The position numbers and the translations under genes were made by a program. From Anaerobaca lacustris (lineage in GTDB: Bacteria > Planctomycetota > Phycisphaerae > Sedimentisphaerales > Anaerobacaceae), in the NCBI RefSeq assembly GCF_030012215.1, contig NZ_JASCXX010000001.1, positions 327,704 to 391,703 on the forward strand: 64,000 nucleotides of DNA, read 5' to 3'. The notes beneath the pieces were generated by a model that worked only from the letters and a program-made list of their open reading frames with translations, did no database searches and had not been told where the DNA came from. Positions 24,878-33,853 of the stretch are shown in pieces (positions within the stretch are counted from its first letter, which is position 1; each line of letters starts with the position of its first letter).

Positions 24878-25049
24878 CCCGAATCCCTTTTCGTGACGTG
24901 AAGAAGCGGCCCAGGGACGTATACAACCGCCGAGGCGGCCGATATAATCTACCTCGCCAAGCCAAGGTTGTCGATCAAAACACGGTGTCACATGGCAGCG
25001 GGGACCTCAGAGGATGCGGGAGTGTTCCGTTGTCGCGGAAAGGTCGTCG

Positions 25050-25979
25050 ATGGAGTTGTTGCGGCTGTTACGTCCCGTTCATTGGATCAAGAATCTGTTT
25101 GTCTTCGCGGCCCTGGTCTTCAGCCGGCAGCTCCTGGGGCCGCTGGACGAGACGCTCCTGGACGTGGCGAAGGTCGTCGGGGCCTTCTGGTGCTTCTCTC
25201 TGGCCGCTTCGGCGATGTACGTTCTGAACGACATCGTGGACCGCCGGGCCGACAGCATTCACCCCGAACGTCGCAATCGCCCTCTCGCGGCCGGCCGGGT
25301 GACGGTCGCCGGTGCGCTGATGGTGGCAGCCGGCTGTGCCGTGTTGTCGCTGGCGGGCGCCCTGGCCCTGTCGCGGGCGCTGGCGGTGATCGTCCTGGAG
25401 TACATGGGCCTGACGATTCTCTACTCGGTGGCGCTGAAGCGCGTGATGATCGTCGATTGCATCGTCATCGCCGTCGGCTTCGTTCTCCGCGCGGTGGCGG
25501 GGGCCGTGGTGATCGGGGTGTCGATCTCGCCCTGGCTGGTGATCTGCACCTTCGCGCTGTGCCTGTTCCTGGCGTTCAGCAAGCGGCGCGGGGAGATCGC
25601 CCAGCTCCAGGAAAACAGCGAGGCCTTTCGCAAGACCCTGGGCGAGTACACCCCCGAGCTTCTGGCTCACATGCTCGACGTGACCAGCGTGCTGGCGGTG
25701 ACGTGTTTCCTGCTGTATGCGATGGACTACCGCACGAAAGAGCTGTTCGGAACGAACAACCTCGTTTACACGACCCCTCTGGTGCTGTATTGTATCTTTC
25801 GGTTCAGTGCCCTGACCCAGAAGGGGGTGTACTCCGATCCGGTGCGTTTGATCCTTCACGATCGACCATTCCAGCTTGGGATGTTGCTCTGGGTGCTGCT
25901 GTGCATTGGGATCGTCTACGGGATCGGGATCGGTCAGCGACTCGGGACGTTGGGCTTTGGGTGGGTGTTCCTCGTGTAG
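25050..25979 (+). CDS. UbiA-type prenyltransferase, DPPR synthase-like
   Basis: A 309-aa integral membrane protein with about eight to nine transmembrane helices. It has the aspartate-rich NDIVDRRAD motif (about 61-69) and the second YSVALKRVMIVDC region typical of UbiA prenyltransferases. Residues such as RPVHWIKNLFVF at the start, and the wide loop KRRGEIAQLQ, match decaprenyl-phosphate phosphoribosyltransferases (Rv3806c type), which transfer phosphoribose to a polyprenyl phosphate for cell-wall arabinan or other glycans. The precise acceptor is inferred. The start at 25050 has GGAAAGG upstream; an in-frame ATG at 25014 lacks one. A perfect TATAAT lies at 24943-24948. Confidence 0.85.
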   Translation: MELLRLLRPVHWIKNLFVFAALVFSRQLLGPLDETLLDVAKVVGAFWCFSLAASAMYVLNDIVDRRADSIHPERRNRPLAAGRVTVAGALMVAAGCAVLSLAGALALSRALAVIVLEYMGLTILYSVALKRVMIVDCIVIAVGFVLRAVAGAVVIGVSISPWLVICTFALCLFLAFSKRRGEIAQLQENSEAFRKTLGEYTPELLAHMLDVTSVLAVTCFLLYAMDYRTKELFGTNNLVYTTPLVLYCIFRFSALTQKGVYSDPVRLILHDRPFQLGMLLWVLLCIGIVYGIGIGQRLGTLGFGWVFLV

Positions 25980-26011
25980 ATCAAGGGCGATGGGCTTGTG
26001 GGTGACGGACG

Positions 26012-26764
26012 ATGGCAAGAGAACGACTGCAAAAGGTGATGGCTTCGGCCGGCGTGGCCTCTCGCAGAGAGTGCGAGGAGTTGATTCTGGCCGGCGTGGT
26101 GCGGGTCAACGGCCGGCAGGTCGATTCGCTGCCGGCGTTCGCCGATCCCGATACGGACGCGATTTCCGTCGACGGACGACGTCTCAAGCCGCCTCAGCGC
26201 GTGTACTTCGCGCTGAACAAACCCAAAGGCGTGATCTGTACGAACCGCGACCCCCAGGGGCGCAAGGTCGCAGTCGATCTGGTCCAATGTTCCCAACGGA
26301 TCTTCTGTATCGGCCGTCTGGATGCCGACACCACGGGGCTGATCGTCCTGACCAACGACGCGGAGTTGACCAACCGCCTGACCCATCCACGGTACAAGGT
26401 GCCCAAGACCTACATTGCGACGATCAAGGGGCGGCTTGATGCCGATGCTGTGCAACGTCTCAAGCGGGGCATCTGGCTCGCTGAGGGTAAGACGGGAAAG
26501 GCGGCGGTCAAGGTGCTCAAGGCCGGCCACAAGGAGTCGGCGGTCGAGATCACTATCAGCCAGGGGCTCAACCGGCAGGTCCGCCGGATGCTGGCGAACG
26601 TCGGGGTCCCGGTCAAGAGCCTTAAGCGGACTCGCATCGGCAAGCTCAAGCTCGGCCCCCTCCCTTCAGGTCAATACCGGCCCCTGTCCAAGGCGGAAAT
26701 CGCATCATTGAAGCGAGAATCGGCCGCAACGACCAAGGCGTCCAATCGAGCATCGCGGGCATAG
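26012..26764 (+). CDS. rluB: Pseudouridine synthase, RluB/RsuA family
   Basis: Modifies uridine to pseudouridine in ribosomal RNA. The 250-aa protein opens with an S4 RNA-binding domain (LQKVMASAGVASRRECEELI) and then the RsuA-like catalytic core, with the Asp of GRLDADTTGLIVLTND as nucleophile and the KTYIATIKGRL strand. The C-terminal QGLNRQVRRMLANVGVPVKSLKRTRIG is diagnostic of the RsuA/RluB/E/F branch. RluB is the likeliest member from length, though RluF or RsuA cannot be excluded. It follows the prenyltransferase gene by 32 bp on the same strand. Confidence 0.9.
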   Translation: MARERLQKVMASAGVASRRECEELILAGVVRVNGRQVDSLPAFADPDTDAISVDGRRLKPPQRVYFALNKPKGVICTNRDPQGRKVAVDLVQCSQRIFCIGRLDADTTGLIVLTNDAELTNRLTHPRYKVPKTYIATIKGRLDADAVQRLKRGIWLAEGKTGKAAVKVLKAGHKESAVEITISQGLNRQVRRMLANVGVPVKSLKRTRIGKLKLGPLPSGQYRPLSKAEIASLKRESAATTKASNRASRA

Positions 26765-26985
26765 ACGAGTTTGCCGGGCGGCCCGATCGCGGACCCGAGT
26801 TTTCGCGTCTCATAATGGCTGATTCTGCGCCCTGACGGAGCGGTGGAGGGCAGGGCTCGTTTCGTCTCCTTGGAGGTTTCCTCTATTCTGCCAGTTGCGT
26901 ACGACCGATTTATCCGGTCGTTCTCGCCCCCTTGTGGACCGCCCCGGACGCGAGAAGGGAAATTCTCCCCCCATAGATGAAGTCA

Positions 26986-27014
26986 TTGCATGGGACGGAC
27001 GTTATTGATAATAT
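26986..27014 (+). promoter_or_regulatory. Promoter for the chorismatase-like gene
   Basis: TTGCAT (26986-26991), 17 bp, TAATAT (27009-27014). A leader of about 35 bases ends in AAGGAG before the ATG at 27056. Confidence 0.65.
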
Positions 27015-27055
27015 GGATAATTTCATTTGATGCGATCCAGTCTGGATAAGGAGTT

Positions 27056-28168
27056 ATGGCGTTGACGTGCATCCGGAAACATGTGGTGGCAGGGGTCGAT
27101 GTCATTACTCTCGACCGCGGCCCGATCCTCGAACATTTCGTCACGCTGACTCCTGAGAAAGGGGAGGCTCCCGACTCGTTGTTTCGCAGGGTCTCAGAGG
27201 CGGTGCACGCGTTGGGCGGCCAGGTGATCTCGGCCGAAGTGTTGGGAATGTCGGCCCAGGACCGAAGGTACATGCCCGGCCTGACCCGCGCGATCGACGG
27301 AACCCACCAGCCGATCGGCTGGGTGGAGAATACCCGCGCCGAGAATCTCTGCGGGGTCTACGTCTGGATCGCCTGCGGAATGCCCATCACACATGTCGTA
27401 TCGGATGGTCGGGTCGTCGGCAGCCTCTTCGAAGACGGCTGTGCGCGATATTGCCGTCTTACCGGCTTGCTGCCCGGCGACACGTCGCAGGGCAGACCCG
27501 AACAGGCGGGCGCCATTCTGCGCGAGATGGACACTCTGCTGATCGGTCAGGGCCTGGCCTTCTCCGATGTCTTTCGCACATGGTTCTACAACCACGATAT
27601 CCTCGCCTGGTATGGGGAGTTCAACCACGTTCGCACGCGGTTTTTCGAGCAGAAGAAGGTCTTCGACGGGCTGGTTCCGGCCAGCACGGGGATTGGTGGG
27701 GGCAATGCCGTCGATGCGGCCCTGGTCGCCGGGCTGCTGGCCCTGAGAGCCAAGGGACCGGGTGTGGAGGTCTACACCGTGCCGTCGCCGTTGCAGTCGT
27801 CGGCGCGGGACTATGGCAGTTCGTTCAGCCGGGCCGTCGAGGTCGCGATGCCCGACCACAAGCGACTCTACGTATCGGGGACCGCCAGCATCGACAGGGA
27901 AGGACGCACGGTCTTCCTCGACGACACTCAGGCCCAGGTCAGGCTGACGATGGAGGTGGTGCAGGCCATTCTCCAGTCCAGAGGTATGGATTGGGCGGAC
28001 GTGACCCGGTCGCTGGCCTACTTCAAACGGGCCGAAGACGCCCCTCTTCTGGGTACCTACTGCCGCGACAACGCCTTGGCTCCGTTTCCCGCCATCGTCG
28101 CCGAAAACGACGTCTGCCGCGACGACCTGCTGTTCGAGATCGAGGTCGATGCCGTGCAGGCCAGATAG
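27056..28168 (+). CDS. RidA-fold protein resembling chorismatases
   Basis: A 370-aa protein with two successive RidA/YjgF-like domains. The C-terminal one has LYVSGTASIDREGRTV and QVRLTMEVVQAIL, as in RidA. The middle carries FRTWFY, VPASTGIGG and SFSRA segments that recall the FkbO/Hyg5 chorismatases, enzymes that cleave chorismate to dihydroxy- or hydroxybenzoate products and have this same two-domain shape. Whether the active-site residues are kept cannot be judged by eye. A plain RidA-type deaminase is the alternative. It has a good ribosome site and its own promoter, and no pathway neighbours that fix the substrate. Confidence 0.7.
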   Translation: MALTCIRKHVVAGVDVITLDRGPILEHFVTLTPEKGEAPDSLFRRVSEAVHALGGQVISAEVLGMSAQDRRYMPGLTRAIDGTHQPIGWVENTRAENLCGVYVWIACGMPITHVVSDGRVVGSLFEDGCARYCRLTGLLPGDTSQGRPEQAGAILREMDTLLIGQGLAFSDVFRTWFYNHDILAWYGEFNHVRTRFFEQKKVFDGLVPASTGIGGGNAVDAALVAGLLALRAKGPGVEVYTVPSPLQSSARDYGSSFSRAVEVAMPDHKRLYVSGTASIDREGRTVFLDDTQAQVRLTMEVVQAILQSRGMDWADVTRSLAYFKRAEDAPLLGTYCRDNALAPFPAIVAENDVCRDDLLFEIEVDAVQAR

Positions 28169-28227
28169 GTCGTGCGTTCTCGCCCCACGCCAACCGCAGA
28201 ATTTCTGTCTTCTCTTGCAGGTAAGTC

Positions 28228-28255
28228 TTGCAATGGCCCAGTGATTCGCTAAAAT
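28228..28255 (+). promoter_or_regulatory. Promoter for rpmB
   Basis: TTGCAA (28228-28233), 16-bp spacer, TAAAAT (28250-28255). Confidence 0.65.
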
Positions 28256-28334
28256 ACCGGTTTCTCCGTCCGTCGATGGGCGGGCGCGACGAACGCGATC
28301 GATTGCAGCAAACGGTGATGCAGGAGCAGGTTAT

Positions 28335-28601
28335 ATGTCGAGAGTATGTCATTTTACGGGCAAGCGAACGATCTCGGGAAAGAGCATTTCCCGTCGCGGT
28401 AAGGCCAAGCGGCTTGGCGGTGTCGGTAAGAAGGTCACGGGCGTCACCAAGCGCAAGTTCAAGCCGAACATTCAGAAGGTTCGCGCCGTCGTCGACGGCA
28501 AGGTCTGCCGTGTCCGCGTTTCCGCCAAGGCCATTCGCATGGGGCTGATCGTCAAACCGGTCAAGCGGAATTATCAACCCGCGGAGAAAGCGGCGAGCTG
28601 A
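28335..28601 (+). CDS. rpmB: 50S ribosomal protein L28
   Basis: An 88-aa basic ribosomal protein with the L28 pattern: MSRVCHFTGKRTISGKSISRRG, the KRKFKPNIQKVR centre and RVSAKAIRMGLI. GCAGGAG precedes the ATG. It lies just before gatC and is separated from it by a terminator-like hairpin, so it is probably its own transcription unit. In many genomes rpmB pairs with rpmG, which is not here. Confidence 0.95.
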   Translation: MSRVCHFTGKRTISGKSISRRGKAKRLGGVGKKVTGVTKRKFKPNIQKVRAVVDGKVCRVRVSAKAIRMGLIVKPVKRNYQPAEKAAS

Positions 28602-28661
28602 GCGAGACCTTCCTTTGCAGTCGAGAAGCCAAAGCGGGGCAAGGTCTGCCTCGCTTTTTTT
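28601..28661 (+). terminator. rpmB terminator
   Basis: AGCGAGACCTT (28601-28611) pairs with AAGGT(CTGC)CTCGCT (28641-28655), with a large bulged loop, followed by seven T. It begins at the last base of the rpmB stop codon. Confidence 0.8.
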
Positions 28662-28679
28662 GTTTGGATGGAATTGCCG

Positions 28680-28988
28680 ATGTCGCAGAGAATCGACGCC
28701 GAACAGGTCCGCAAGGTGGCTAAGCTGGCCCGGCTCCAACTGACCGACAGCGAGATCGAGGAGTTCACCGGCCAGTTGGGGGCGATCCTCGGGTACGTCG
28801 AGAAGATGAACGAGCTGGATACGGACGGCGTCGAGCCGCTGGCCCACTGCCTGCCGATCGGCAACATCTTTCGCGACGACGAAATCAAGCCATCGCTGGG
28901 TACGGAACGGATTCTGGCCAGCGCGCCCGAGCGGGATGGGCCGTTTTTCAAGGTGCCCAAGATTCTCGATGACAATTCGGTGGCATAG
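28680..28988 (+). CDS. gatC: Glutamyl-tRNA(Gln)/aspartyl-tRNA(Asn) amidotransferase subunit C
   Basis: A 102-aa subunit that stabilises GatA in the GatCAB amidotransferase, which converts Glu-tRNA(Gln) and Asp-tRNA(Asn) to the amidated forms. It has the typical VRKVAKLARLQLTDSEIEEF start and the LGYVEKMNELDTDGVEP and FRDD segments. The start at 28680 is chosen over 28668 because GGA lies about ten bases upstream and most GatC proteins begin near here. A secreted esterase gene stands between it and gatA. Confidence 0.94.
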   Translation: MSQRIDAEQVRKVAKLARLQLTDSEIEEFTGQLGAILGYVEKMNELDTDGVEPLAHCLPIGNIFRDDEIKPSLGTERILASAPERDGPFFKVPKILDDNSVA

Positions 28989-29045
28989 AGCGCCGCCGTG
29001 CGAATACCGGCAATGGCAAGGTCGCTGTGTTGGGAGGTGCCGAGC

Positions 29046-30464
29046 ATGAGAGACGTCAGGCGGATAGGACTGTTGCTTGCGGTGTTGTGGATCGCTGGGA
29101 TTTGGGGAGACGATGCCGTCATGGGAGCCGGTCAGACCGAACAGAAACTCACGAAACACATTTCCAAGGCGGTGGAGTGCAACTACCTGCTCTCCCTGCC
29201 CGCCGGCTATGGCGAGAAGGACCAGCGCTGGCCGCTTTTGATGTTCCTGCACGGCGCCGGCGAGCGGGGCGACAACCTGGAACTGGTCAAGGTGCACGGA
29301 CCGGCCAAGCGGATCGAGCAGGGCAAGGACTATCCGTTCATCGTCGTTTCTCCGCAATGTCCGGCTGGACAGTGGTGGACGGAAAAGACCGATACGCTCC
29401 TGGCGCTGCTCGATGAGATCGAATCGAAGTATGCGGTGGACCCCGAGCGGGTCTATCTGACAGGGCTTAGCATGGGCGGCTTCGGCACGTGGACGCTGGC
29501 CTGCCGACACCCCGAACGGTTCGCGGCGATTGCGCCGATCTGCGGCGGGGGCGAGTGGTATCTGGCCGACCGGCTCAGGAACGTCCCGGTCTGGGCCTTT
29601 CACGGCGCCAAGGATTCGGTGGTACCCCTGGATCTGTCGGAGAAGATGGTCCAGGCGGTTCAGCGGGCCGGCGGCACCGCGAAGCTGACCGTATACCCCG
29701 AGGCAAATCACGATTCCTGGACCGTCACCTACGACAATCCGGAACTGTACGAGTGGTTGTTGAGCCATCGGGCCAGGCGTCCGACGCCAACGCCGGCCTC
29801 TGGGCAGCGGCCGATGAAGTTGAACAAGCAGGTCGCCGTTGAGATCGACTACCTGCTGCATCTGCCCGAAGGATATGGCGATGGTTTGCAGAAGTGGCCT
29901 TTGATGCTGTTTCTCCACGGCGCCGGCGAGCGCGGCAGCGATCTCGACAAGGTCAAGGTGCACGGCCCGCCCAAGCTGGTCGCGCAGGGCAAGTCGCTGC
30001 CGTTCATCATCGCCAGCCCGCAGTGTCCCACCGGCCGGTCGTGGTCCGATCCCGCCCAGATCCAGGTGCTGATCGCGTTGCTCGACGACCTCGTCGAGAA
30101 GTACCAGGTCGATGAATCGCGAGTGTATCTGACGGGTCTGAGCATGGGCGGCTACGGGACGTGGGCCCTGGCGTCGAGCCGGGCGGAGCGGTTTGCGGCC
30201 ATCGTGCCGATCTGCGGCGGCGGCCAGCCCCGCATGGCCCGGCAACTGCGGGATGTGCCCATCTGGGTCTTCCACGGCGCGAAAGACAACGTGGTCCCGC
30301 TGGCCCAGTCCGAACAGATGGTCGAGGCCGTCAAGGCGGCCGGCGGCAACGTGCAGTTCACCGTCTATCCGGAAGCGCAGCACGATTCGTGGACGGCGAC
30401 GTATGACAACCCGAAGCTCTACGAATGGCTGCTGAGCCATCGCAAAGGCCCCGAGCGGAAGTAA
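29046..30464 (+). CDS. Secreted tandem-domain alpha/beta-hydrolase esterase
   Basis: A 472-aa protein with a signal peptide (about 1-27) and two homologous alpha/beta-hydrolase domains (about 37-243 and 258-470). Each has the nucleophile elbow (GLSMGGFGTW and GLSMGGYGTW), an Asp in FHGAKDSVVP or FHGAKDNVVP, and a His in EANHDSWT or EAQHDSWT. It resembles the PHB-depolymerase/prolyl-oligopeptidase-like esterases of carbohydrate-active loci. The halves are clearly an internal duplication with both triads intact. The start at 29046 has GGGAGG eight bases upstream. Its place inside the gatCAB cluster is unusual: 57 bp after gatC and 8 bp before gatA. Confidence 0.85.
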   Translation: MRDVRRIGLLLAVLWIAGIWGDDAVMGAGQTEQKLTKHISKAVECNYLLSLPAGYGEKDQRWPLLMFLHGAGERGDNLELVKVHGPAKRIEQGKDYPFIVVSPQCPAGQWWTEKTDTLLALLDEIESKYAVDPERVYLTGLSMGGFGTWTLACRHPERFAAIAPICGGGEWYLADRLRNVPVWAFHGAKDSVVPLDLSEKMVQAVQRAGGTAKLTVYPEANHDSWTVTYDNPELYEWLLSHRARRPTPTPASGQRPMKLNKQVAVEIDYLLHLPEGYGDGLQKWPLMLFLHGAGERGSDLDKVKVHGPPKLVAQGKSLPFIIASPQCPTGRSWSDPAQIQVLIALLDDLVEKYQVDESRVYLTGLSMGGYGTWALASSRAERFAAIVPICGGGQPRMARQLRDVPIWVFHGAKDNVVPLAQSEQMVEAVKAAGGNVQFTVYPEAQHDSWTATYDNPKLYEWLLSHRKGPERK

Positions 30465-30472
30465 TCCCGAAC

Positions 30473-31945
30473 ATGACGTTGACAGACCTGACAGCCATCG
30501 AGCTTCGAGAGGCCATCGCCACCCGGCGGATCAGCAGTGCCGAAGCCGTCGCCGAGACGTTCGCACAGATCGACCGGCTGGAACCGACGGTCGGCGCCTT
30601 CCTAAGCCTGTTCCGCGATGAAGCGACGGCCCGCGCCAGGGACGTGGATTGCCGAATCGCGGCCGGCGAGCCGGTCGGCCCTCTGGCGGGCGTCCCCATC
30701 GCGGTCAAAGACGTCCTGTGTACCACGTTTGGCGCGACCACCTGCGGTTCGCGCATGCTCGAGCGTTTCCATTCTCCTTACGATGCCACGGCAATCCGCA
30801 AGCTGCTCGACGCCGGCGCCGTGATCGTCGGCAAAACGAACATGGACGAGTTTGCGATGGGCTCCAGCACGGAGAACTCCGCCCTTGGCAGGACGGTCAA
30901 TCCGTGGGCCCCGGACCGCGTTCCCGGCGGCAGCAGCGGGGGCTCGGCGGCGGCGGTGGCGGCCCGGCTGTGCCCGGTGGCGCTCGGTTCCGATACGGGC
31001 GGGTCCATTCGCCAGCCGGCCAGCTTCTGCGGCGTGGTGGGCCTCAAGCCCACGTACGGGCGCGTCTCGCGTTACGGCCTGGTCGCCTACGGTTCCAGTC
31101 TGGATCAGATCGGCCCGTTCGGGCGGACGGTGGCGGATGTGGCGCTTCTGATGAGTGTGATCGCCGGACACGACCCGGCCGACAGCACCAGTGTCGATGA
31201 GAACGTCGCACCAGTTCGCGATTACCTTGACGGCCTCGACACGCCCGTCGAGGGGCTGCGGGTCGGCGTCGCGCCCGCCTTCAACGCGGGGGCCGAGGCA
31301 TCGGTCCGCGCGGCTCTCGATGCGGCTCTCGACGTCTATCGCGGCGCGGGAGCGCAAATCGTTGAGATCGACATGCCGCACCTCGATTATGCCATCGCCG
31401 CTTACTATGTGATCGCCACGGCCGAGGCGTCCAGCAATCTGTCCCGCTACGACGGCGTCCACTACGGCTACCGCACCCCTGACCCGGCCGACTACGTCGA
31501 GGTCTACACGAAGTCTCGCGAGGAGGCCTTCGGGCAGGAGGTCAAACGCCGCATCATGCTTGGGACCTATGCCCTCTCAAGTGGGTACTACGACGCCTAC
31601 TACCTCAAGGCCTTGAAGGTCCGCAACCTCATTCGCGGCGATTTCGTCCAAGCATTCCAGAAGTGTGACGCGATCGTCATGCCCGTGGCACCGACGACCG
31701 CGTTCAAGATCGGCGAGAAGGTGGACGATCCGCTGAAGATGTACTTGGGCGACATCTACACGATCTCGGCCAATCTGGCCGGCATCCCCGGTATCAGCGT
31801 GCCGTGCGGCCTCGACGAGAACAGCCTGCCCATCGGCCTGCAAGTGCTCACACCCGCCTTCAGCGAAGCGAAGCTGCTGCGGATCGCGCGCATGCACGAA
31901 GCGGCCACCGACTGGCATACGAAGAAACCGGCGATGGTCCAATGA
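30473..31945 (+). CDS. gatA: Glutamyl-tRNA(Gln) amidotransferase subunit A
   Basis: A 490-aa amidase-signature protein that frees ammonia from glutamine for GatB. It has the catalytic Lys in PIAVKDVLCT, the cis-Ser in GGSSGGSAAAV and the nucleophile Ser in GSDTGGSIRQPASFCG. The C-terminal PTTAFKIGE is also present. The start at 30473 overlaps none of its neighbours. The stop overlaps the gatB ATG by 3 bp, so the two are translationally coupled. Confidence 0.97.
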   Translation: MTLTDLTAIELREAIATRRISSAEAVAETFAQIDRLEPTVGAFLSLFRDEATARARDVDCRIAAGEPVGPLAGVPIAVKDVLCTTFGATTCGSRMLERFHSPYDATAIRKLLDAGAVIVGKTNMDEFAMGSSTENSALGRTVNPWAPDRVPGGSSGGSAAAVAARLCPVALGSDTGGSIRQPASFCGVVGLKPTYGRVSRYGLVAYGSSLDQIGPFGRTVADVALLMSVIAGHDPADSTSVDENVAPVRDYLDGLDTPVEGLRVGVAPAFNAGAEASVRAALDAALDVYRGAGAQIVEIDMPHLDYAIAAYYVIATAEASSNLSRYDGVHYGYRTPDPADYVEVYTKSREEAFGQEVKRRIMLGTYALSSGYYDAYYLKALKVRNLIRGDFVQAFQKCDAIVMPVAPTTAFKIGEKVDDPLKMYLGDIYTISANLAGIPGISVPCGLDENSLPIGLQVLTPAFSEAKLLRIARMHEAATDWHTKKPAMVQ

Positions 31946-33417
31946 GTGGAGCCATGAGTGACATATCGTACGAGGTGATCGTCGGCCTGGAGATTCACGT
32001 CCAGCTCTGCACGAAGACCAAGATGTTCTGCTCGTGCGAGCTGAGCTTCGGCGAAGAGGCCAATGCCCGCGTCTGCCCGGTCTGCCTGGGGATGCCGGGG
32101 TCGCTGCCCGTGATGAACGGCCAGGCGGTCGAATATGCGATGCTGGCGGCGATGGCGCTGAACTGCGAGGTCGCGCCGTTCACCAAGTGGGATCGCAAGA
32201 GCTACTACTATCCCGACCTGCCGAAGAACTACCAGATCAGCCAGTACGATCTGCCCATCGGCAGCCATGGCTATATCGAGATCCTGCCGGAGGATGGGCA
32301 GACCAGGCGAATCCGCATCCTGCGGGCCCATCTGGAAGAGGATGCCGGCAAGAACCTTCACACCGCCGGCAACTTCTCGCAGGTCGATCTGAACCGGGCG
32401 GGGACGCCGCTGCTGGAGATCGTCACCGAGCCCGACATGAACAGCCCGTCGCAGGTCCGCGCCCTGGCGGTGGAGTTGCAGCGGATCATGCGTTATCTGG
32501 GTGTCTCCGAAGGCGATATGCAAAAGGGGCACATGCGATTCGAGCCCAACATCAATCTCGCCATCACGCGACCGGACGGGCAGTTCCGAACGCCCATCGT
32601 CGAGGTCAAGAACCTCAACAGCTTCCGCGCTCTGGAACGCAGCGTCGCGTATGAGGTGCAGCGGCAACTCGACCAGTTTCTGGAGACCGGCGTGACCCTG
32701 CAAATGGGCAACAAGTCCACGCGGGGCTGGAACGACCAGGACGAGGTCACCGTGCTCCAGCGCGAGAAGGAAGAGGCTCACGACTATCGATACTTCCCCG
32801 ATCCCGACCTTGTGCCTGTGACGACTACGCCGCAGCGGTTGGACGAGATTCGATCGCGCCTGTGCGAACTGCCGCTGAGAAGGCAGGTGCGATACGTCGC
32901 CCAGTATGGCCTCAGCGACTACGACGCCGGCGTCCTGACGGCCGAGCGTGCCACCGCGGACTTTTTCGAGCAGACGCTGGCGGCCGGAGGCGAGCCCAAA
33001 CGAGTCTGCAACCTGCTGACCCAGGTCGGCCTGAAGCTGGCCAAAGACCGAGGAGGCGACCTGGCGGCGCTGGGCCTCGATCCGGCTGCGGTGGCCCATC
33101 TGGCGAAGATGGTGGACGACGGAACGGTCAGCGCCACTGCCGCCAATACGATTCTCGAATCCATGGTTGCGACAGGCAAGGCGCCAGCCGCACTGGCCGA
33201 GGAGCTGAACCTGATCCAGACCAGCGACGCCGGCGAGCTGGAGGGCATCGTCGATCAGGTATTGGCCGAGAACGTTCAGGCGGTCCAGGACGTAGTAACG
33301 GAAAGTAAGAAGAGCAAGAAGGCCAGGGGCTTTCTGCTCGGCCAGGTCATCCAGAAGACGAAAGGGCAGGCGAATCCGAAGGTGGTTTCGGAAATTCTCG
33401 AACGCAAGCTCAAGTGA
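31942..33417 (+). CDS. gatB: Aspartyl/glutamyl-tRNA amidotransferase subunit B
   Basis: A 491-aa GatB: the cradle domain with VIVGLEIHVQL, the zinc-type CSCEL..CPVCLGMPGSLP, and FTKWDRKSYYYPDLPKNYQISQYDLP. The helical and YqeY/tail domains run to about 491 (KKARGFLLGQVIQKTKG). It binds the misacylated tRNA and transfers the amide. The ATG overlaps the gatA stop; the ATG at 31954 is a second possibility. The cupin gene follows 18 bp on and may share the message. Confidence 0.97.
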   Translation: MSGAMSDISYEVIVGLEIHVQLCTKTKMFCSCELSFGEEANARVCPVCLGMPGSLPVMNGQAVEYAMLAAMALNCEVAPFTKWDRKSYYYPDLPKNYQISQYDLPIGSHGYIEILPEDGQTRRIRILRAHLEEDAGKNLHTAGNFSQVDLNRAGTPLLEIVTEPDMNSPSQVRALAVELQRIMRYLGVSEGDMQKGHMRFEPNINLAITRPDGQFRTPIVEVKNLNSFRALERSVAYEVQRQLDQFLETGVTLQMGNKSTRGWNDQDEVTVLQREKEEAHDYRYFPDPDLVPVTTTPQRLDEIRSRLCELPLRRQVRYVAQYGLSDYDAGVLTAERATADFFEQTLAAGGEPKRVCNLLTQVGLKLAKDRGGDLAALGLDPAAVAHLAKMVDDGTVSATAANTILESMVATGKAPAALAEELNLIQTSDAGELEGIVDQVLAENVQAVQDVVTESKKSKKARGFLLGQVIQKTKGQANPKVVSEILERKLK

Positions 33418-33435
33418 TCCAACGGAGGGACGTTT

Positions 33436-33780
33436 ATGAAGCTGGCAAATAGCAACGATATCCCCAAGAAACCCGTCGAGGTTGAGGGCGCCAAGGGTGT
33501 CCAGATGCGGCTGCTGATCGGCAAGCCCGACGACGCGCCGACCTTCGCCATGCGAATGTTCGAGGTCCAGCCCGGCGGCCAAACCCCGCTGCACACGCAC
33601 CCGCACGAGCACGAGGTCTTTGTTGTCGCCGGTCACGGCGTGGTGGTCTGCAACGGCAAGACGTCGCCCATCGGCACCGAAGACGTCATTCTCATGCCCG
33701 GCGGGGCCGAACACTGCTTCAAAAATACGAGCGACGTTCCTCTGCGCTTCCTCTGCCTGGTCCCGATCGCCGCCTCATGA
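33436..33780 (+). CDS. Cupin domain protein
   Basis: A 114-aa single cupin. The metal-binding G(X)5HXH(X)3,4E(X)6G pattern appears as PLHTHPHEHEVFVVAGHG (about 50-67) with the second His in GGAEHCF. The metal and substrate are not known; small cupins of this type include isomerases and sugar- or acid-binding proteins. GGAGGG precedes the ATG. It follows gatB at 18 bp and may be co-transcribed. Confidence 0.9.
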   Translation: MKLANSNDIPKKPVEVEGAKGVQMRLLIGKPDDAPTFAMRMFEVQPGGQTPLHTHPHEHEVFVVAGHGVVVCNGKTSPIGTEDVILMPGGAEHCFKNTSDVPLRFLCLVPIAAS

Positions 33781-33853
33781 CGACCTCCTCGGTTCTGACG
33801 ACCCGTCTCTGATCGCGATAGAAATATCGCCCAAATTCGCATTCGGAAGTGTT

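Noticed and set aside
28023..30440. 805-aa minus-strand frame
   Set aside because: It is antisense to the RidA-like protein, rpmB, gatC and the esterase, crosses the terminator of rpmB, and is of low-complexity composition; a GC-rich shadow frame.
31756..33714. 652-aa minus-strand frame
   Set aside because: Antisense to gatA, gatB and the cupin gene, all of which are strongly supported.
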